DNA of 64,000 bases, taken from Sweltsa coloradensis. Lineage: Eukaryota > Arthropoda > Insecta > Plecoptera > Chloroperlidae. The notes under the pieces were generated by a model. It was not told the origin of the DNA. It did not search any database and saw only the letters and a program-made list of their open reading frames with translations. Within the stretch, counting starts at the first letter, position 1. Each line of letters starts with the position of its first letter. This document shows positions 42,456-53,145 of this stretch, piece by piece. The translations under genes and the position numbers were made by a program. Where the stretch lies: assembly GCA_024449915.1 (NCBI GenBank), contig JAMZAV010000056.1:868001-932000 (forward strand). The letters run 5' to 3'.

Positions 42456-42744
42456 CTTGTAGAAATATTTGGTTGCCAAATGGTTGCTAAGTGGTCACCA
42501 ACAGATCACCAAGGCTTGTTTTTGATCGCCAAGTGGTTACCAAGTGGTTACCAAAGGTCGCCACCGAAATTTCGACTGAATATATGACAGCCAAGCGTTC
42601 ACCAAAAAGTAGCCAACGAGTCGCCAACTTTGCAATGCAGTATTTTGACACATAAACGACCTATTGGCGATCACTTGGCGATCACTTGGCGAGCTAGTTG
42701 GTGACCTGTTGGTGACTACTTGGCAACCAAATATTTCTACTAGG
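42456..42744. mobile_element. Foldback element with iterated ~11-bp TTGGCGATCAC motifs
   Basis: The ends TTGTAGAAATATTTGGTTGC and GCAACCAAATATTTCTACTA are inverted. Inside, the left half is a series of GTGGTCACCAA-like motifs and the right half their complements (TTGGCGATCACTTGGCGATC, GTTGGTGACC). The whole 290 bp is a degenerate palindrome of ~11 bp iterons without coding capacity. Confidence 0.7.
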
Positions 42745-43019
42745 GAAATGTGACATTTTGAGTGACTTACCTGTCCTCAATGATGAATTTATCCCCGTCG
42801 TTTTCCACACATCGACCCTTGGTATCGATATGAGTCGAGTTAACGGAGATGAGATTTGGAACACCGGATTGAAACCATTTTCCCGCCCATTCTCGAGGAA
42901 ACTGACAACCGCCTGGAAAAAAAACAAAAAATACAAGGTGGTAAAATAGATATTATTTGTATCGATATAAATCTCGTTGGCAGTGGAAAGTTTGGAACGT
43001 TCGATTGAAAACATTTTCC

Positions 43020-44150
43020 CGCCCATTTGAGCGTGAAGGAAGACTACAAAGGGAGCTGGAACTTTGATAGAAAATTAGATTTAACAGAAAGGCAAAAGGG
43101 TTTTGAACACATTTTGATTCTAAAGTCATCTTTTCGATTCTGAAAGTGTATTCAACACATGGTGTAAGAAAATGAATGAATTTAAGATTTCATTTCAGCT
43201 CAACAAATCGTAGAAATAATAAAACTACTGCTTTGGGAAAACTACGTAGGTGCCATCTGTTTGTTATTTTATAAGTTTCCTTAATGGAGATATGACATAT
43301 CTACATTTGGATGTACATTTTGAAAAAGGTCTTGTTTTAAATACATAAATGTTTACATACTTAGCGTTAAAGTGACCATAAAATATTATTATATTTTCTT
43401 CGTTGTTGTCATTAATTGTAAGTTTTTATCTACACATAATGCTTACACAATAAAGCATATATATTATGTCACATCTCACACCCCTTTTAATGGAAATGTT
43501 ATACCACCAATGACCACAGAAGTCCCCCCCCCCCCCCCCTAACCCCAAAAAGTTTAATATTTCATCTCTTGCGCCTTATCTACCAAACCTTTTTTCTTCC
43601 TACCCTATTATTCCAACCCCTTTCACCATCAATCCTCCTTCAAATAAATTATTCTTATAAATCTCATAAATAAAAGAAAATAAATTGCCTTCAATTTACA
43701 AGTTCTTTTTATCTCCCCATCATTTCCTTCCATTTATGACACGTTTTACATTAGCTGTACAAACAACAGCTTATAACCAAGCTTTTCATGGACAAAAAAC
43801 CGTTTTGTCACCAACCAAAGTCAAGCCCTAATGGACTTGTATTTAACAGGGCTAATTCGATAATCGTCCGAATAAAATCCCTTAGAAAGCCAAGGCGAAT
43901 ACATTAGAAGGTGAATAAATAGTCAGGTTGTTTGCAAATGCTAATGTCAGAGCTGTAATCTGCACTTAATTCAGTCTAGGGCCGGGTCTAGACAAGAGTG
44001 ATTGAATATGTATGTTGCACTGTGGTAAGAGAGGAGGAAGAGTGTTGTGGTGTATATTTTTGTTCGTTGTGCTGTGTTTATTTGAAATTTCGTTAATATG
44101 TTTAGTTTTCTATGAAACAAGATCAATTAAATCTCCAAGCGTCCGCGGCT
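43020..44150. other. Stretch without recognised genes
   Basis: AT-rich sequence with a C17 tract near 43526 and a C/T-rich segment to 43640. No conserved frame recognised. Confidence 0.5.
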
Positions 44151-44169
44151 CCACTCGCTACCCGGATGT

Positions 44170-44470
44170 ACACTGACTACTTAAGTATGGGACTTATGTA
44201 AGCTACTTAAGTACCGTTGTAGACTATACTTAAGTTTGTGCATAAGTATGTGACTAAGTAATATTTCCTATACCAGTGTGGACTAGCCTTAAGTTAGTAC
44301 TTAAGTATGTGACTTAAGTAAGCTTTCTTCTTAAGTACCAGTGTGGACTAGCCTTAAGTTAGTACTTAAGTATGTGACATGTAAGCTTTCTTCTTAAGTA
44401 CCAGTGTGGACGAGCCTTAAGTTAGTACTTAAGTAGGTAAGTTTACATAAGTCACATATTTTTAAGTCGA
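44170..44470. repeat. Tandem array rich in ACTTAAGT palindromes
   Basis: Units starting ACCAGTGTGGAC recur near 44271, 44338 and 44400 (about 67 and 62 bp apart), with degenerate units before. Each has several CTTAAGT/ACTTAAGTA motifs, more than ten in total. The array ends at GTCGACCAGTGG. Confidence 0.8.
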
Positions 44471-44586
44471 CCAGTGGAAAAAAGGTATATGAGCTAGTTA
44501 GGTACAGTTTAACTCTGTATTGTAGTAGAGCAGATTCAATGGACTTGTTCAACATATTATCAAGGTGACGTTGAATTTTAAATAAT

Positions 44587-45382
44587 GGATGAGCGTAGCG
44601 AGCGTAGCGAGCGAAGCGAAGATTCCATTTCACTACACTGGAGAAAAAAATCCGGAATGTTTTTTTTTTTTTCTTTCTTTTTTTTGTATTTTTGTGTGTC
44701 TGTGAACACGATTCCGGCTAAACCAATACTCCAATTGCGATGAAATTTTATGGAGATCTATGAAATCTCTGAACGAAGAACTGCACGGGGGGAAAAATTG
44801 ATCGAAAAATTATTTCTCATGAAAATCGCAATTTTACGATTTTTTTCGATTTTTAAAAAAATTCTTCGACTTATAACATCTACATGCTTAATCCGATTGT
44901 AATGATTTTTAACAGAACCTTAATTTTATGAATTAATATATTCATGTGAAATTTGAGCGCAATCGATCAATTATTTCTTATAAAAATCGCAATTTTACCA
45001 TTTTTAAATTTTTTAAAACATTCTTCGACTTATAACACCTACATGCTTTATCCCATTGTAATGATTTTTTCACAGAACCTTAATTTTATGAATTAATATA
45101 TTCGTGTGAAATTTGAGCGCAATCAAAAAATCATTTCTCATGATAATCGCAATTTATGATTTTTTTCAATTTTTAACATTTCTTCGGCGAATAAAACCTA
45201 CATGCTTTATCCGATTGTAATGATTTTTTCACAGAACTTTAATTTTATGAATTAATATATTCGTGTTAAATTTGAGCGTAATCGAAAAATTATTTATTAA
45301 AAAAATTGCAATTTTACGCTTTTTTCGTTTAAAAAAAATTACGCTCATCCATCAACGCGGCGGGACTTAAGCGTTTTCCTAG
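44587..45382 (+). mobile_element. HLE-1 copy, longest uninterrupted reference
   Basis: Starts GGATGAGCGTAGCGAGCGTA and ends with CGCTCATCCATCAACGCGGC, GGGACTTAAGCG and TTTTCCTAG. It holds four internal ~165 bp units (TTATAACA..TACATGCTT..TGTAATGATTTTT..ACAGAACCTTAATTTTATG). T flanks both ends. It supplies the empty site for the foldback at 6222-10223. Confidence 0.7.
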
Positions 45383-45960
45383 TTATCCAGAATACAGTGA
45401 TCTGAAAGATAAATATCAGATTAGATATCACCTTAAATCACTGGCGAAATATTTTTCTTTTCAATTAGGCAATTCAATTTCATGTTTCCAAAGGAAAACG
45501 ATGATTTTCCTATGTTTAAACATAAAGCTACATCATCTACATTTTCTTAAGGTTTATTTACTAATTAAGAGTCGGAAGCAGGCCGAGCGCTTTCAAATTT
45601 TGCGGCGACTGCCTAAAATAAATCGTCCGCTATCGGTAGCTCTGCCAATACGTTGCGTCTTCTCCCCTAGGGTCCTAGGCTACCCGCATTACCAGCCACG
45701 TTTCAAACCACGAGATATTATTTGGTGGCGAGTTGGATGATTTCATGCGAATGACTGCCAATCCAAAGCTTTTAATGACAAAATAAATAATTATAATGCA
45801 CATCTTGTGAAAAGAGACGTAAATTACACTCTAGAAATATCGGCAGAACGTTTTATAACTATTAAAAGTGTCCTAATAGCGTTGAGTCACTCAACGCTAA
45901 TAGTCATGACAAATTTTTACGCTTATCGCAAGTTATCGTGCATCTGCATAAGTATCGCTC
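45383..45960. other. Stretch without recognised genes; 23-bp perfect palindrome
   Basis: TAGCGTTGAGT-C-ACTCAACGCTA at about 45876-45898 is a perfect palindrome around one base and contains a TGAGTCA (AP-1-like) core. Open frames here show no domain. Confidence 0.55.
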
Positions 45961-45974
45961 TAAACTGCACATAT

Positions 45975-46048
45975 ACTGTGGTCATTGTTGGCCGAGTGGT
46001 TAGAGCTCTTGTTTTGCATGCGAGAGGACGTCGGTTCGAGCCCCGTCT
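45975..46048 (+). tRNA. tRNA-like sequence (pseudo or SINE head), Ala(TGC)-like
   Basis: An A-box-like TGGCCGAGTGGTTAGAGC, a weak anticodon stem around TTTGCAT (anticodon would be TGC) and a B box GGTTCGAGCCCC are in the right order and spacing. The acceptor ends do not pair well, so a working gene is doubtful. Confidence 0.35.
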
Positions 46049-46747
46049 CGGAAAACTTTTTTACTTTTCTTTACTCATTCCATTATTGTTGTTCACTTAT
46101 AATTTGTGACGGGAACAATTTTTATAACTTTCCATTGCAAACTACTCTAATGGCGAAGGCCTTCTCGCATCCGTGCCAGCGGCAATCGGCAAGTTATGAA
46201 AGTTGGACCCCTACGGGCGGTAGAACAAGATGACATTTTACTTTTTAGAAAGCCTAATTCAAAATACATACCATAAACCGTATACGAAAAGAATCCGCCT
46301 TGTTCTACATGCCGTTTTGGCGTTTTGAGCGCGTCGCGACGCTTCCGCATGACGTTTCACCCTTTTTGATCCTTGTTCTAAACCAATAACTTACGATTAT
46401 TTAGAAGACGAATCGATCGTTCCAGTGAATACCCACATTTACCCATTAAAACGCAAAATGTGACTTTTTATCAATTTTACTTCGATATTCAATGTCAATT
46501 TACGAAAACATTTGAAAACGTATTGTTGGTTTATCAGTCTTAAAAACATGCTGTCACATGTGTATTATAATACTACAATGCACAGATAGAAAGAAAGAAA
46601 AAAATGGACAAATCCGATGTGTTCAAAATTTATTTTTAGTATGGTTGAATTTTTCATAATTATTTGATCATAACTGTAGAGCTTGTTATTTTATTTCTAA
46701 CCCTCTGCAGCCGCGCCTGAAACCTGTCTATGCATTAGGCTCTTAAC

Positions 46748-46905
46748 CGTCCGCGATGGTCCAAAGTGTATGGCTCTACGAGGACGTGGGTTCGAACCCC
46801 GCATAAGGCATGTTTATTTGTAATCGTCCTTCATCGCCATCTATCACCACTCATCGTCTCGAAAAGCTTTAGTGCATTAATATGAGACGTAAAACAACAA
46901 ACATT
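46748..46905 (+). repeat. SINE-C full-length-like copy
   Basis: Head with TGGCTCTACGAGGACGTGGG and TTCGAACCCCGCATAAGGCA; tail CATCTATCACCACTCATCGT, CTCGAAAAGC and ATATGAGACGTAAAACAACA. It is the clearest SINE-C copy. Confidence 0.8.
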
Positions 46906-47500
46906 ACATCATTATACTTCTATTTTTTATTTGTATTTATCAGTGTCTTCTTAACCAATCATTTTCAATAAAGTAAAAGAATAAACGTTAATAAAGAAAA
47001 TCACAATAGGCCTACATCATAAAACCTTCCCTCTAATAAAATCCAAAGTTTATTTTATAAATCTGATTTATTCGCCTACGGCAGCTCCAAGCAAATCCAA
47101 CATAGGGCGTACAGCGCCCACACAATAAGCCGTTTCAGTGATTGTTTTGCTGGCCTTAGGCTTGAATATATAATAGCAGTGATCAAAGGCTGTCTGGAGC
47201 AGCCGCTATGTGAAATGTGCAACAGATAGAAGAATGAGTACATATTATCGGTTTTGCCCGAAGGCTAGGCATCTGGTTTGGGCTGGAATTAATTAGTTGT
47301 TATTTTGTTGTGTATTGTTATTCTGTTAATATTTGTTTTTTGTGGTGGGGAGAGATATATATTCAGAAGATGATTTCCTGTTTATACGTTCTCAATAAAC
47401 TAATTGTTATCGGTTAAATATATTTATAAATTAAGGTATCGATGGCCCTTTACAAATTCTATTTGAATTTGTATTTAAGGAGGTATTGTTAAGAAGCAGA
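46906..47500. other. Stretch without recognised genes
   Basis: AT-rich, with a slightly richer patch near 47080-47230. No open frame of note. Confidence 0.5.
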
Positions 47501-47504
47501 GTTT

Positions 47505-47670
47505 TCTCAACACTTGTCTGTCCGTCCGCCTGTGCGTGTGTCACGTCTCACGATATAAACCGAACATGACACTAGACTGATTGTGTTTTTGTTGGCATTA
47601 ATCTTGAACAAGGGTGATACAGAAGGTTTGTAAAAAATTTATAACCCGGCACCTCCACCAAAAATCTCAA
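47505..47670 (+). repeat. Dispersed repeat (GTCCGTCCG...CCGAACATGAC), also at 53463-53645
   Basis: TGTCTGTCCGTCCGCCTGTG, TCACGTCTCACGATA, AACCGAACATGAC and CGGCACCTCCACCAAAAAT recur in inverse orientation at 53463-53645. Partial versions are at 40925-41000 and 14315-14335. Confidence 0.6.
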
Positions 47671-47727
47671 CTAATTGTGAGTTATTTTATTATTGTATTC
47701 TTTTTAAATACATAAATAAATTAATGA

Positions 47728-47728
47728 A

Positions 47729-47787
<59 letters not shown>

Positions 47788-47805
47788 ATACAAATAAATA
47801 AAACC
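47728..47805. repeat. (AAAT)n microsatellite, SINE-A tail
   Basis: TAAA units directly joined to the 3' end of the following minus-strand SINE-A. Confidence 0.9.
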
Positions 47806-48208
47806 GCATTTAGTGTACAACCCACTCAGTCATATAACTGATTTTCAGTGGGGGATAGCAAACCAAAGCGACCAGGCCAACTCTGTAGGCCCCGACGCAA
47901 TCGACGAGTGAGCGATAACCAAACAAAGATCGATATTTTTAATAGGAAATATAGCAATCAGTGGTAAGGACAGTGCGAATACCCGCGGATCAACGCCAGA
48001 ATCAACAAGGCCGATTCAGATCAACTTTGAATTTATTATGTACATCGTTGCTAGGACGGCTCCAAAGTCACCGTTTACAAATTCCTAAGACAAGAACTGA
48101 TGAACTTAAGTCCAAATCAGAAGTTAAAAAACTTCTGACTTTAGCGGGAATCGATCCCTGGACCTTCTGCATTGGAAGCAGGTATGCTAACCACAAGACC
48201 AACGACAA
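47806..48208 (-). repeat. SINE-A full-length copy
   Basis: Complete from the TAAA tail to the tRNA-like head (48150-48208: complement of TCTGCTTCCAATGCAGAAGG). The 116-codon plus-strand frame (47961-48311) is a translation of the SINE and recurs in other copies, so it is not a gene. Confidence 0.85.
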
Positions 48209-48559
48209 AAAAGCTTCGCTCCCTCTTATGACAGTCACGTACACCAGTACATGTCACCGATGTGGAACACCTGAACCGCGCATGCTATACTGTAACCTTG
48301 AAGCCAACTAGGGCCTATGCAGTGAGCAGATCTTAGGCCTTCATGGGCCTGACTAACGTTATTTCATATGAAGCGGCCATGTTGGAGATGCTAACGGCGG
48401 CCATGTTGGTGGTCACAATTTACATATTTACGGGAAACATGCCTTGTGCGTTGCGTTTAATTAAGCAAAACGACTCCTCAATGCGGGAAATGTTTTCACA
48501 GATTGGTAATCGTGTTGTTTATTTAGTTTTACAGTACACGAAAACTCGCTAAATTACTA

Positions 48560-49310
48560 GCATTTCACTTCTCAACATCTGGCAGGTATGGATCCCCTAC
48601 CCACGCGAAGAGTTAATAGAACTTCTATATAAATAAAATTCACAAGTTTACAAAAAATTATCTTTAACATTTATTTATTTATGTATTTATTTATTTTAGA
48701 TCGATGGTGCATATCTGAAAATGTCCATTACGATGTAAACCATCCCCCCCCCCGCTCCACCTCCCCTTATCTCTTTCACCCTCAATCCTCAAAAACAAAT
48801 TCAAAACCCTTGTTTAATTTAAACTAAGTTCAACATAATCCAAAGCTAGCAACAACAACAACACAAACAAACAAGTAATTGAAAGCGTGACCTTTGACCT
48901 ATCAATGAGGGTTCAACCCTGCAGGCCTATCAACCTCACCGTGTTTGCTTTTGTAAATTACAAACGCATTCGGTTACGAAATACCCTCCCAGGTATTGTT
49001 GCTAATTAGTTAATAATATCCTATACAATATTTAGAATCGAATTAAGAAAGATACACACGTGTGTGGCTTGAAGCGCGAATGTGGGAATCCCTTGTTCGC
49101 TCTGTGATTCCTCCGAGGGATTCACCTGTATTGGCTCCCTAGAAATAAATACCATTAAGGGAGGATTGTAGACCCTATACCCGCCATGTTAAATTATGTA
49201 CTCTCCCAAAGATTTATATGAAAATATATTACAGTTACAACTCTCAAATTTTTTTCTCATAATGATGCATACTTTCTACATATACTGTGCTTAAATATTT
49301 TGGATCCAAC
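48560..49310. other. Stretch without recognised genes
   Basis: A C11 tract near 48744, purine-poor patches and AT-rich sequence. Nothing supported. Confidence 0.5.
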
Positions 49311-49314
49311 TTAA

Positions 49315-49862
49315 CCCATCGGCGTTCTATTTAAAATCTCGCCGCCTGGCCCCTGAATTCCATTTATTTTTACGAAATGGGGTTGCGGAGCGCACCTCAG
49401 CAAAAAATTCACTGTTACAACAAAAATAACCCGATTTACTTGAAATCAAAACTAAAATGTAGCCTAAATAAATGTCTAGGGTGTATGATCTTTCCTTCGA
49501 TTTTTTTGGCGTCAAAATATCACACCCCTTATCTTCGTCATATCCTTCAAAATGTTGCAATAAGCTGTAGCCGCCATAGCGCGCGCGCCGCCATACCACC
49601 TACGAATGCAAACATAATCTTCCTTCAAGCATAAACACGCTAAAACTTGACCTAGATATGAGCAAAACATATCGTTGGATGCAGCCATGTGCGTAGAGTA
49701 CATTGAGCGCGATCTCTTGGTGATTGGACGAACCATTCTCATACAACGACGATAATGTAGTGCGCTGTTCCCTTGCTGTTCCAGCCCGTCGATCCGATGG
49801 CCAGGTATTTCGGCGCGCATTGTAAACAGCCCGTCGATTCGACCGGCGTAAACGCCGATGGG
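49315..49862. mobile_element. piggyBac-like non-autonomous element
   Basis: The ends CCCATCGGCGTT and AACGCCGATGGG are inverted, flanked by TTAA at 49311-49314 and 49863-49866. TTAA targets with CCC-starting TIRs are the hallmark of piggyBac elements. The 548 bp interior is GC-richer on the right side, with GCCCGTCGAT repeated near its right end, and has no transposase. Confidence 0.75.
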
Positions 49863-49975
49863 TTAATTGAAGTATTTTATAATTTTTTTAACAAATATCA
49901 AAATAAATGTGAATTCTAGCACATTTTTCAGCATACATATATTTATATATAGTAGTTTAGACAGAAATTAAAAAA

Positions 49976-50050
49976 GTGACTACACCGGGGTTTGAACCCG
50001 GGACCTTAGCTTACCGGGCTATGCTCTTACCAACTGAGCTATGCGGCCAC
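49976..50050 (-). tRNA. tRNA-like sequence, Thr(GGT)-like
   Basis: The minus strand folds as a near-complete cloverleaf. The acceptor GTGGCCG/TAGTCAC has six of seven pairs including wobbles. The D stem is GCTC/GAGC. The anticodon stem is TAGC/GCTA around CCGGTAA. The T stem CCGGG/CCCGG encloses TTCAAAC. Position 33 would be C instead of T and the anticodon GGT is unusual, so it is probably a pseudogene or SINE head, though a working gene is not excluded. Confidence 0.5.
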
Positions 50051-50274
50051 CAATTTAAAACTGTCTAATTTTTGGTCTGTTTTGTACATTGTTAATAACG
50101 TGTGTAGAGCAGATTGCACTGCCTATTAGACTACACATGAAAATAACTTGGAGAAATACAAACCATCTCTGTAACCCTAGAGTTGGGAAATATGATGTTT
50201 AAACTTGGTTTATAGGTCAGCGTCATAGTCGCCTACTATAAAGCCAAGTTTAAACATATATATATATATATATA

Positions 50275-50570
50275 TGGATTGTTGTAGGTTTTCGCGGCCC
50301 GTCATAGGATAAAAACAAGGATCTTGGGTAAAACCGCGTCGAAAATAAGATGAACCAGGGCAGAACCTGGGCGTCCACCGACGTTTCGTCTGTACTACGT
50401 CAGACATTTTCAAGGTTGACTGTGACTCTACGGAGGTTGGAGTCACAGTGGTTGGCAAGCACGCAGCGCCCGCCTTATATAGCCTCGGCTGAAGGTGCGG
50501 GGCGGCGAGGTTATATAGAAAAATGGTGCGGGGCGGCGATGTCATATCGAAAATATATATACGGATGGTG
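50275..50570 (-). repeat. Left inverted terminal repeat of Penelope-like element
   Basis: The minus-strand reading matches the plus-strand reading at 51085-51352: AGTCACAGTCAACCTTGAAA, ATGTCTGACGTAGTACAGAC, GAAACGTCGGTGGACGCC and TTCATCTTATTTTCGACGCG. Penelope-like elements carry such repeats (pLTRs) in direct or inverted orientation. Confidence 0.75.
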
Positions 50571-50589
50571 GCAATAGAGTAACAAAAGA

Positions 50590-51066
50590 AACCCTCATGA
50601 AAGAGGGGTTTATGAGGTTCCCTGTGGCGACTGCGATCAAACGTACATAGGGCCAAACAGGCAGACGCATAGCAGTGAGGATAAATGAACACTCTAATGC
50701 TGTGAAAGCAGGTGACAAGAAATCAGCCCTGGCTCAACATGCTAAAGCTTACTCGCATGTGATAGATTTTGACAAAACAAAAACTATTTGTCCTGTACAA
50801 CAGCTCAAGCCACGTATTATCCGTGAATCTGTAGAAATGAGAAACGGCCGAATAACATGAACAAAAGAGATGATAGCCAGAGCCTCCCGCTTGCTTGGAA
50901 ACCTGCACTCATGCCTCGAAATGTAGTCCGTGGACCTATTCAGCCAAATCCCTCGGAGGTGGTGCAAATTTCAGATTCCATAATTCTAAACACGAATAAC
51001 ATTTCAAAAGACAACCAATCAGGCCCTATGACAAGAAGCCGGACTAAAAAGGTTTCACTACAGTAA
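50590..51066 (+). pseudogene. GIY-YIG endonuclease fragment of a Penelope-like element
   Basis: The product is read in three segments. GVYEVPCGDCDQTYIG starts at about 50605 and supplies the GIY-like (GVY) and YIG motifs. After a frameshift near 50652 comes GQTGRRIAVRINEH, then the region to FDKTKTICPVQQLKPRIIRE. A second frameshift near 50850 leads to RPNNMNKRDD and LPLAWKP, and a TAA ends at 51066. GIY-YIG endonucleases cut the target DNA for Penelope-like retrotransposition. The two frameshifts and the absent reverse transcriptase make it a pseudogene. Confidence 0.75.
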
Positions 51067-51084
51067 GCTGAGCTATTTTGTTTC

Positions 51085-51352
51085 TCTATTGCCACCATCC
51101 GTATATATTTTTTCGATATGACATCGCCGCCCGCACCTATTTTCTATATAACTCGCCGCCCCGCACCTTCAGCCGAGGTTTTATATAAGGCAGGCGCTGC
51201 GTGCTTGCCAACCACTGTGACTCCAACCTTCCGTAGAGTCACAGTCAACCTTGAAAATGTCTGACGTAGTACAGACGAAACGTCGGTGGACGCCAGTTCT
51301 TGCCCTGGTTCATCTTATTTTCGACGCGGTTTTACCAAGATCCTGTTTTTAT
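51085..51352 (+). repeat. Right inverted terminal repeat of Penelope-like element
   Basis: Counterpart of 50275-50570. Contains CTGACGTAGTACAGAC followed by GAAACGTC (about 51261-51284), resembling the core of the hammerhead ribozymes known from Penelope-like terminal repeats, but with a T where the core CTGANGA needs A. Confidence 0.75.
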
Positions 51353-53140
51353 ATATATATAATAATATAATTATATAATATATATATATACTATATATAT
51401 ATATATATAAAAAAAAATATGTATATATATTTTTTTTAAAATTTTTTCCAAAGTAAAATATCCTACAACACAGTTGCTGTAGTATACTTTTTACATATTG
51501 TAAAAAAAAATCATAATGATTAAAAAAGAATTGAATTAGTTATGTCTTAAATAAAATCTAAAATAAAAGTTTTGAGTAAATCAGGCCGAAGTTAGGCCTG
51601 CACAAAAAACTCCCAAAAAAACGGGAAATTTTGTAAACTTTGCTGTCACTTCAAACGAAAACAAACAATGGGATTGACTTTTAGGCTTGAGTCATGGTAA
51701 CCAACTATGCACAAAAACATTCTCCAAATAAAAAATAAAAAACACAGCCTTCTTAGGTGCAAGGCGGCAAAAGTAATGAATTTCAATAGGCTTCAATGAA
51801 TGGTGAACGAAATGAATGCAGGTAATTCTAATAACAGTAATATGGTAAATAAATAATTTAGATAACTTATAGATATCTCAGAACAATAAAGTTAGACATT
51901 TCTGAAAACTAATAATCACACAAATGTATCAGTAAAAAAAAAATAGTTGCACTAAAAAAAAGTTAGGGCCTACAATCCTCCCTTAAGAGGAAGTAACGCC
52001 AATATTAAAACCACGCTAAATAACCTTGTTTTACTACAAATATAGTAGTTACAAATAGGAACAAAAATGAGCCTTCCAACCCAAAATAATGAGCAGGAAT
52101 ATGTCCGGGGTAAACGTATTAAATTTCACTAAAACGTCCATATTGGGCGTACCGCTCAACAGAAAAATAAATAAAAAATAATTTTATCAATGTCAAATGA
52201 TGGATAATTGATAAACAATGTATGTGGTTTTGATAAAATAATATTTAGGGAAAATTTTTACTTTGTCGATAGATCAACCTTAAAGATAGTGCGTTATACT
52301 TTAGGCCCTACACGATGTTCTTTGTTAAGCTTAGCACTATGATAGTATGTCCTTTAGAAGTTGATAAAAAAAAAACAATAACAACACTAAGTATTGTCAA
52401 AACTGCAACTTTGTAAAAACCCGAATAAAAACCCAAACGCACTAAAAATTGAATAGCAAAGATGTATGTTTTCTTTACAGTCAAGTGTTTACTTGAGTAT
52501 TCTGGCTATATTAGTTAGAAAGTCAGACATTTTTCCGTGAGCAATGTTTTGTGACCGATTCTGGCCAGGAGGTGCCCTCTTAATAAAAACTGTTATTTCG
52601 CGTTGTGTTTTAATTTAAAAGTAAAATACAATTTTAATTATGGCTAAGCAAACACCTTGTTTTACTAGTTTATAACATGTGTGTTTGGAACACTTTGAAA
52701 CCTGGGCTTAACTTTTTCAATTGACTAATTAAAATACAACTTGGCACGTGAAATACTCTTTTAATTAATTAACTAATAAATTTAATTAAAATTACACTAA
52801 ATATTGACTTAACAGATTTGTGATGTCTTTTTTTGTCGTCGAACATTTTTGGAAACTGTTCTTGTAAACTGACAAAAAACTTGTTTGTTAATTTTTTCGA
52901 TTTCACAAATTAATGTGAAACTACAATTTTAATGCAACTATACTATCCAAACAAAAATATAGTTTGTAACAGCTGGGGTTAATGAAATATTGAGGAAATT
53001 TTTATCTGAAACACGGGAATGAGATATAGAAATTACTTGAATTATAATATACTTGCAAACAAATGAAAGAAACTAACAAATAAATGTGTCCTAAAGTGTG
53101 TGCTACTGTCAATAGAAGATATTTTTTTCGTGAAAAGCCT
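51353..53140. other. AT-rich stretch; possible TTAAGAGG-ended element
   Basis: (AT)n runs to 51430, then AT-rich sequence. TTAAGAGGAAGTAACGCCAA at 51974 and CCTCTTAATA near 52575 could be the ends of a MITE related to 10718-11083. No gene is seen. Confidence 0.4.
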
Positions 53141-53145
53141 GCCCA

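Larger units (their letters stand above)
50275..51352 (+). mobile_element. Penelope-like retroelement remnant
   Basis: Inverted ~270-290 bp terminal repeats surround a ~480 bp piece that encodes only the C-terminal GIY-YIG endonuclease part of a Penelope-like protein. The reverse transcriptase is missing, so the copy is dead. AT dinucleotide runs lie on both sides (about 50256-50276 and 51348-51415). Confidence 0.8.

Noticed and set aside
47961..48311. Frames starting MV(R/W)TVR(I/T)PADQRQNQQ (also 54282-54584)
   Set aside because: Translation of the SINE-A body on the strand opposite its tRNA-like head; found wherever the SINE is intact.
50210..50692. 160-codon minus frame across the Penelope-like left repeat
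   Set aside because: Runs through the terminal repeat against the sense of the GIY-YIG fragment and has no domain.
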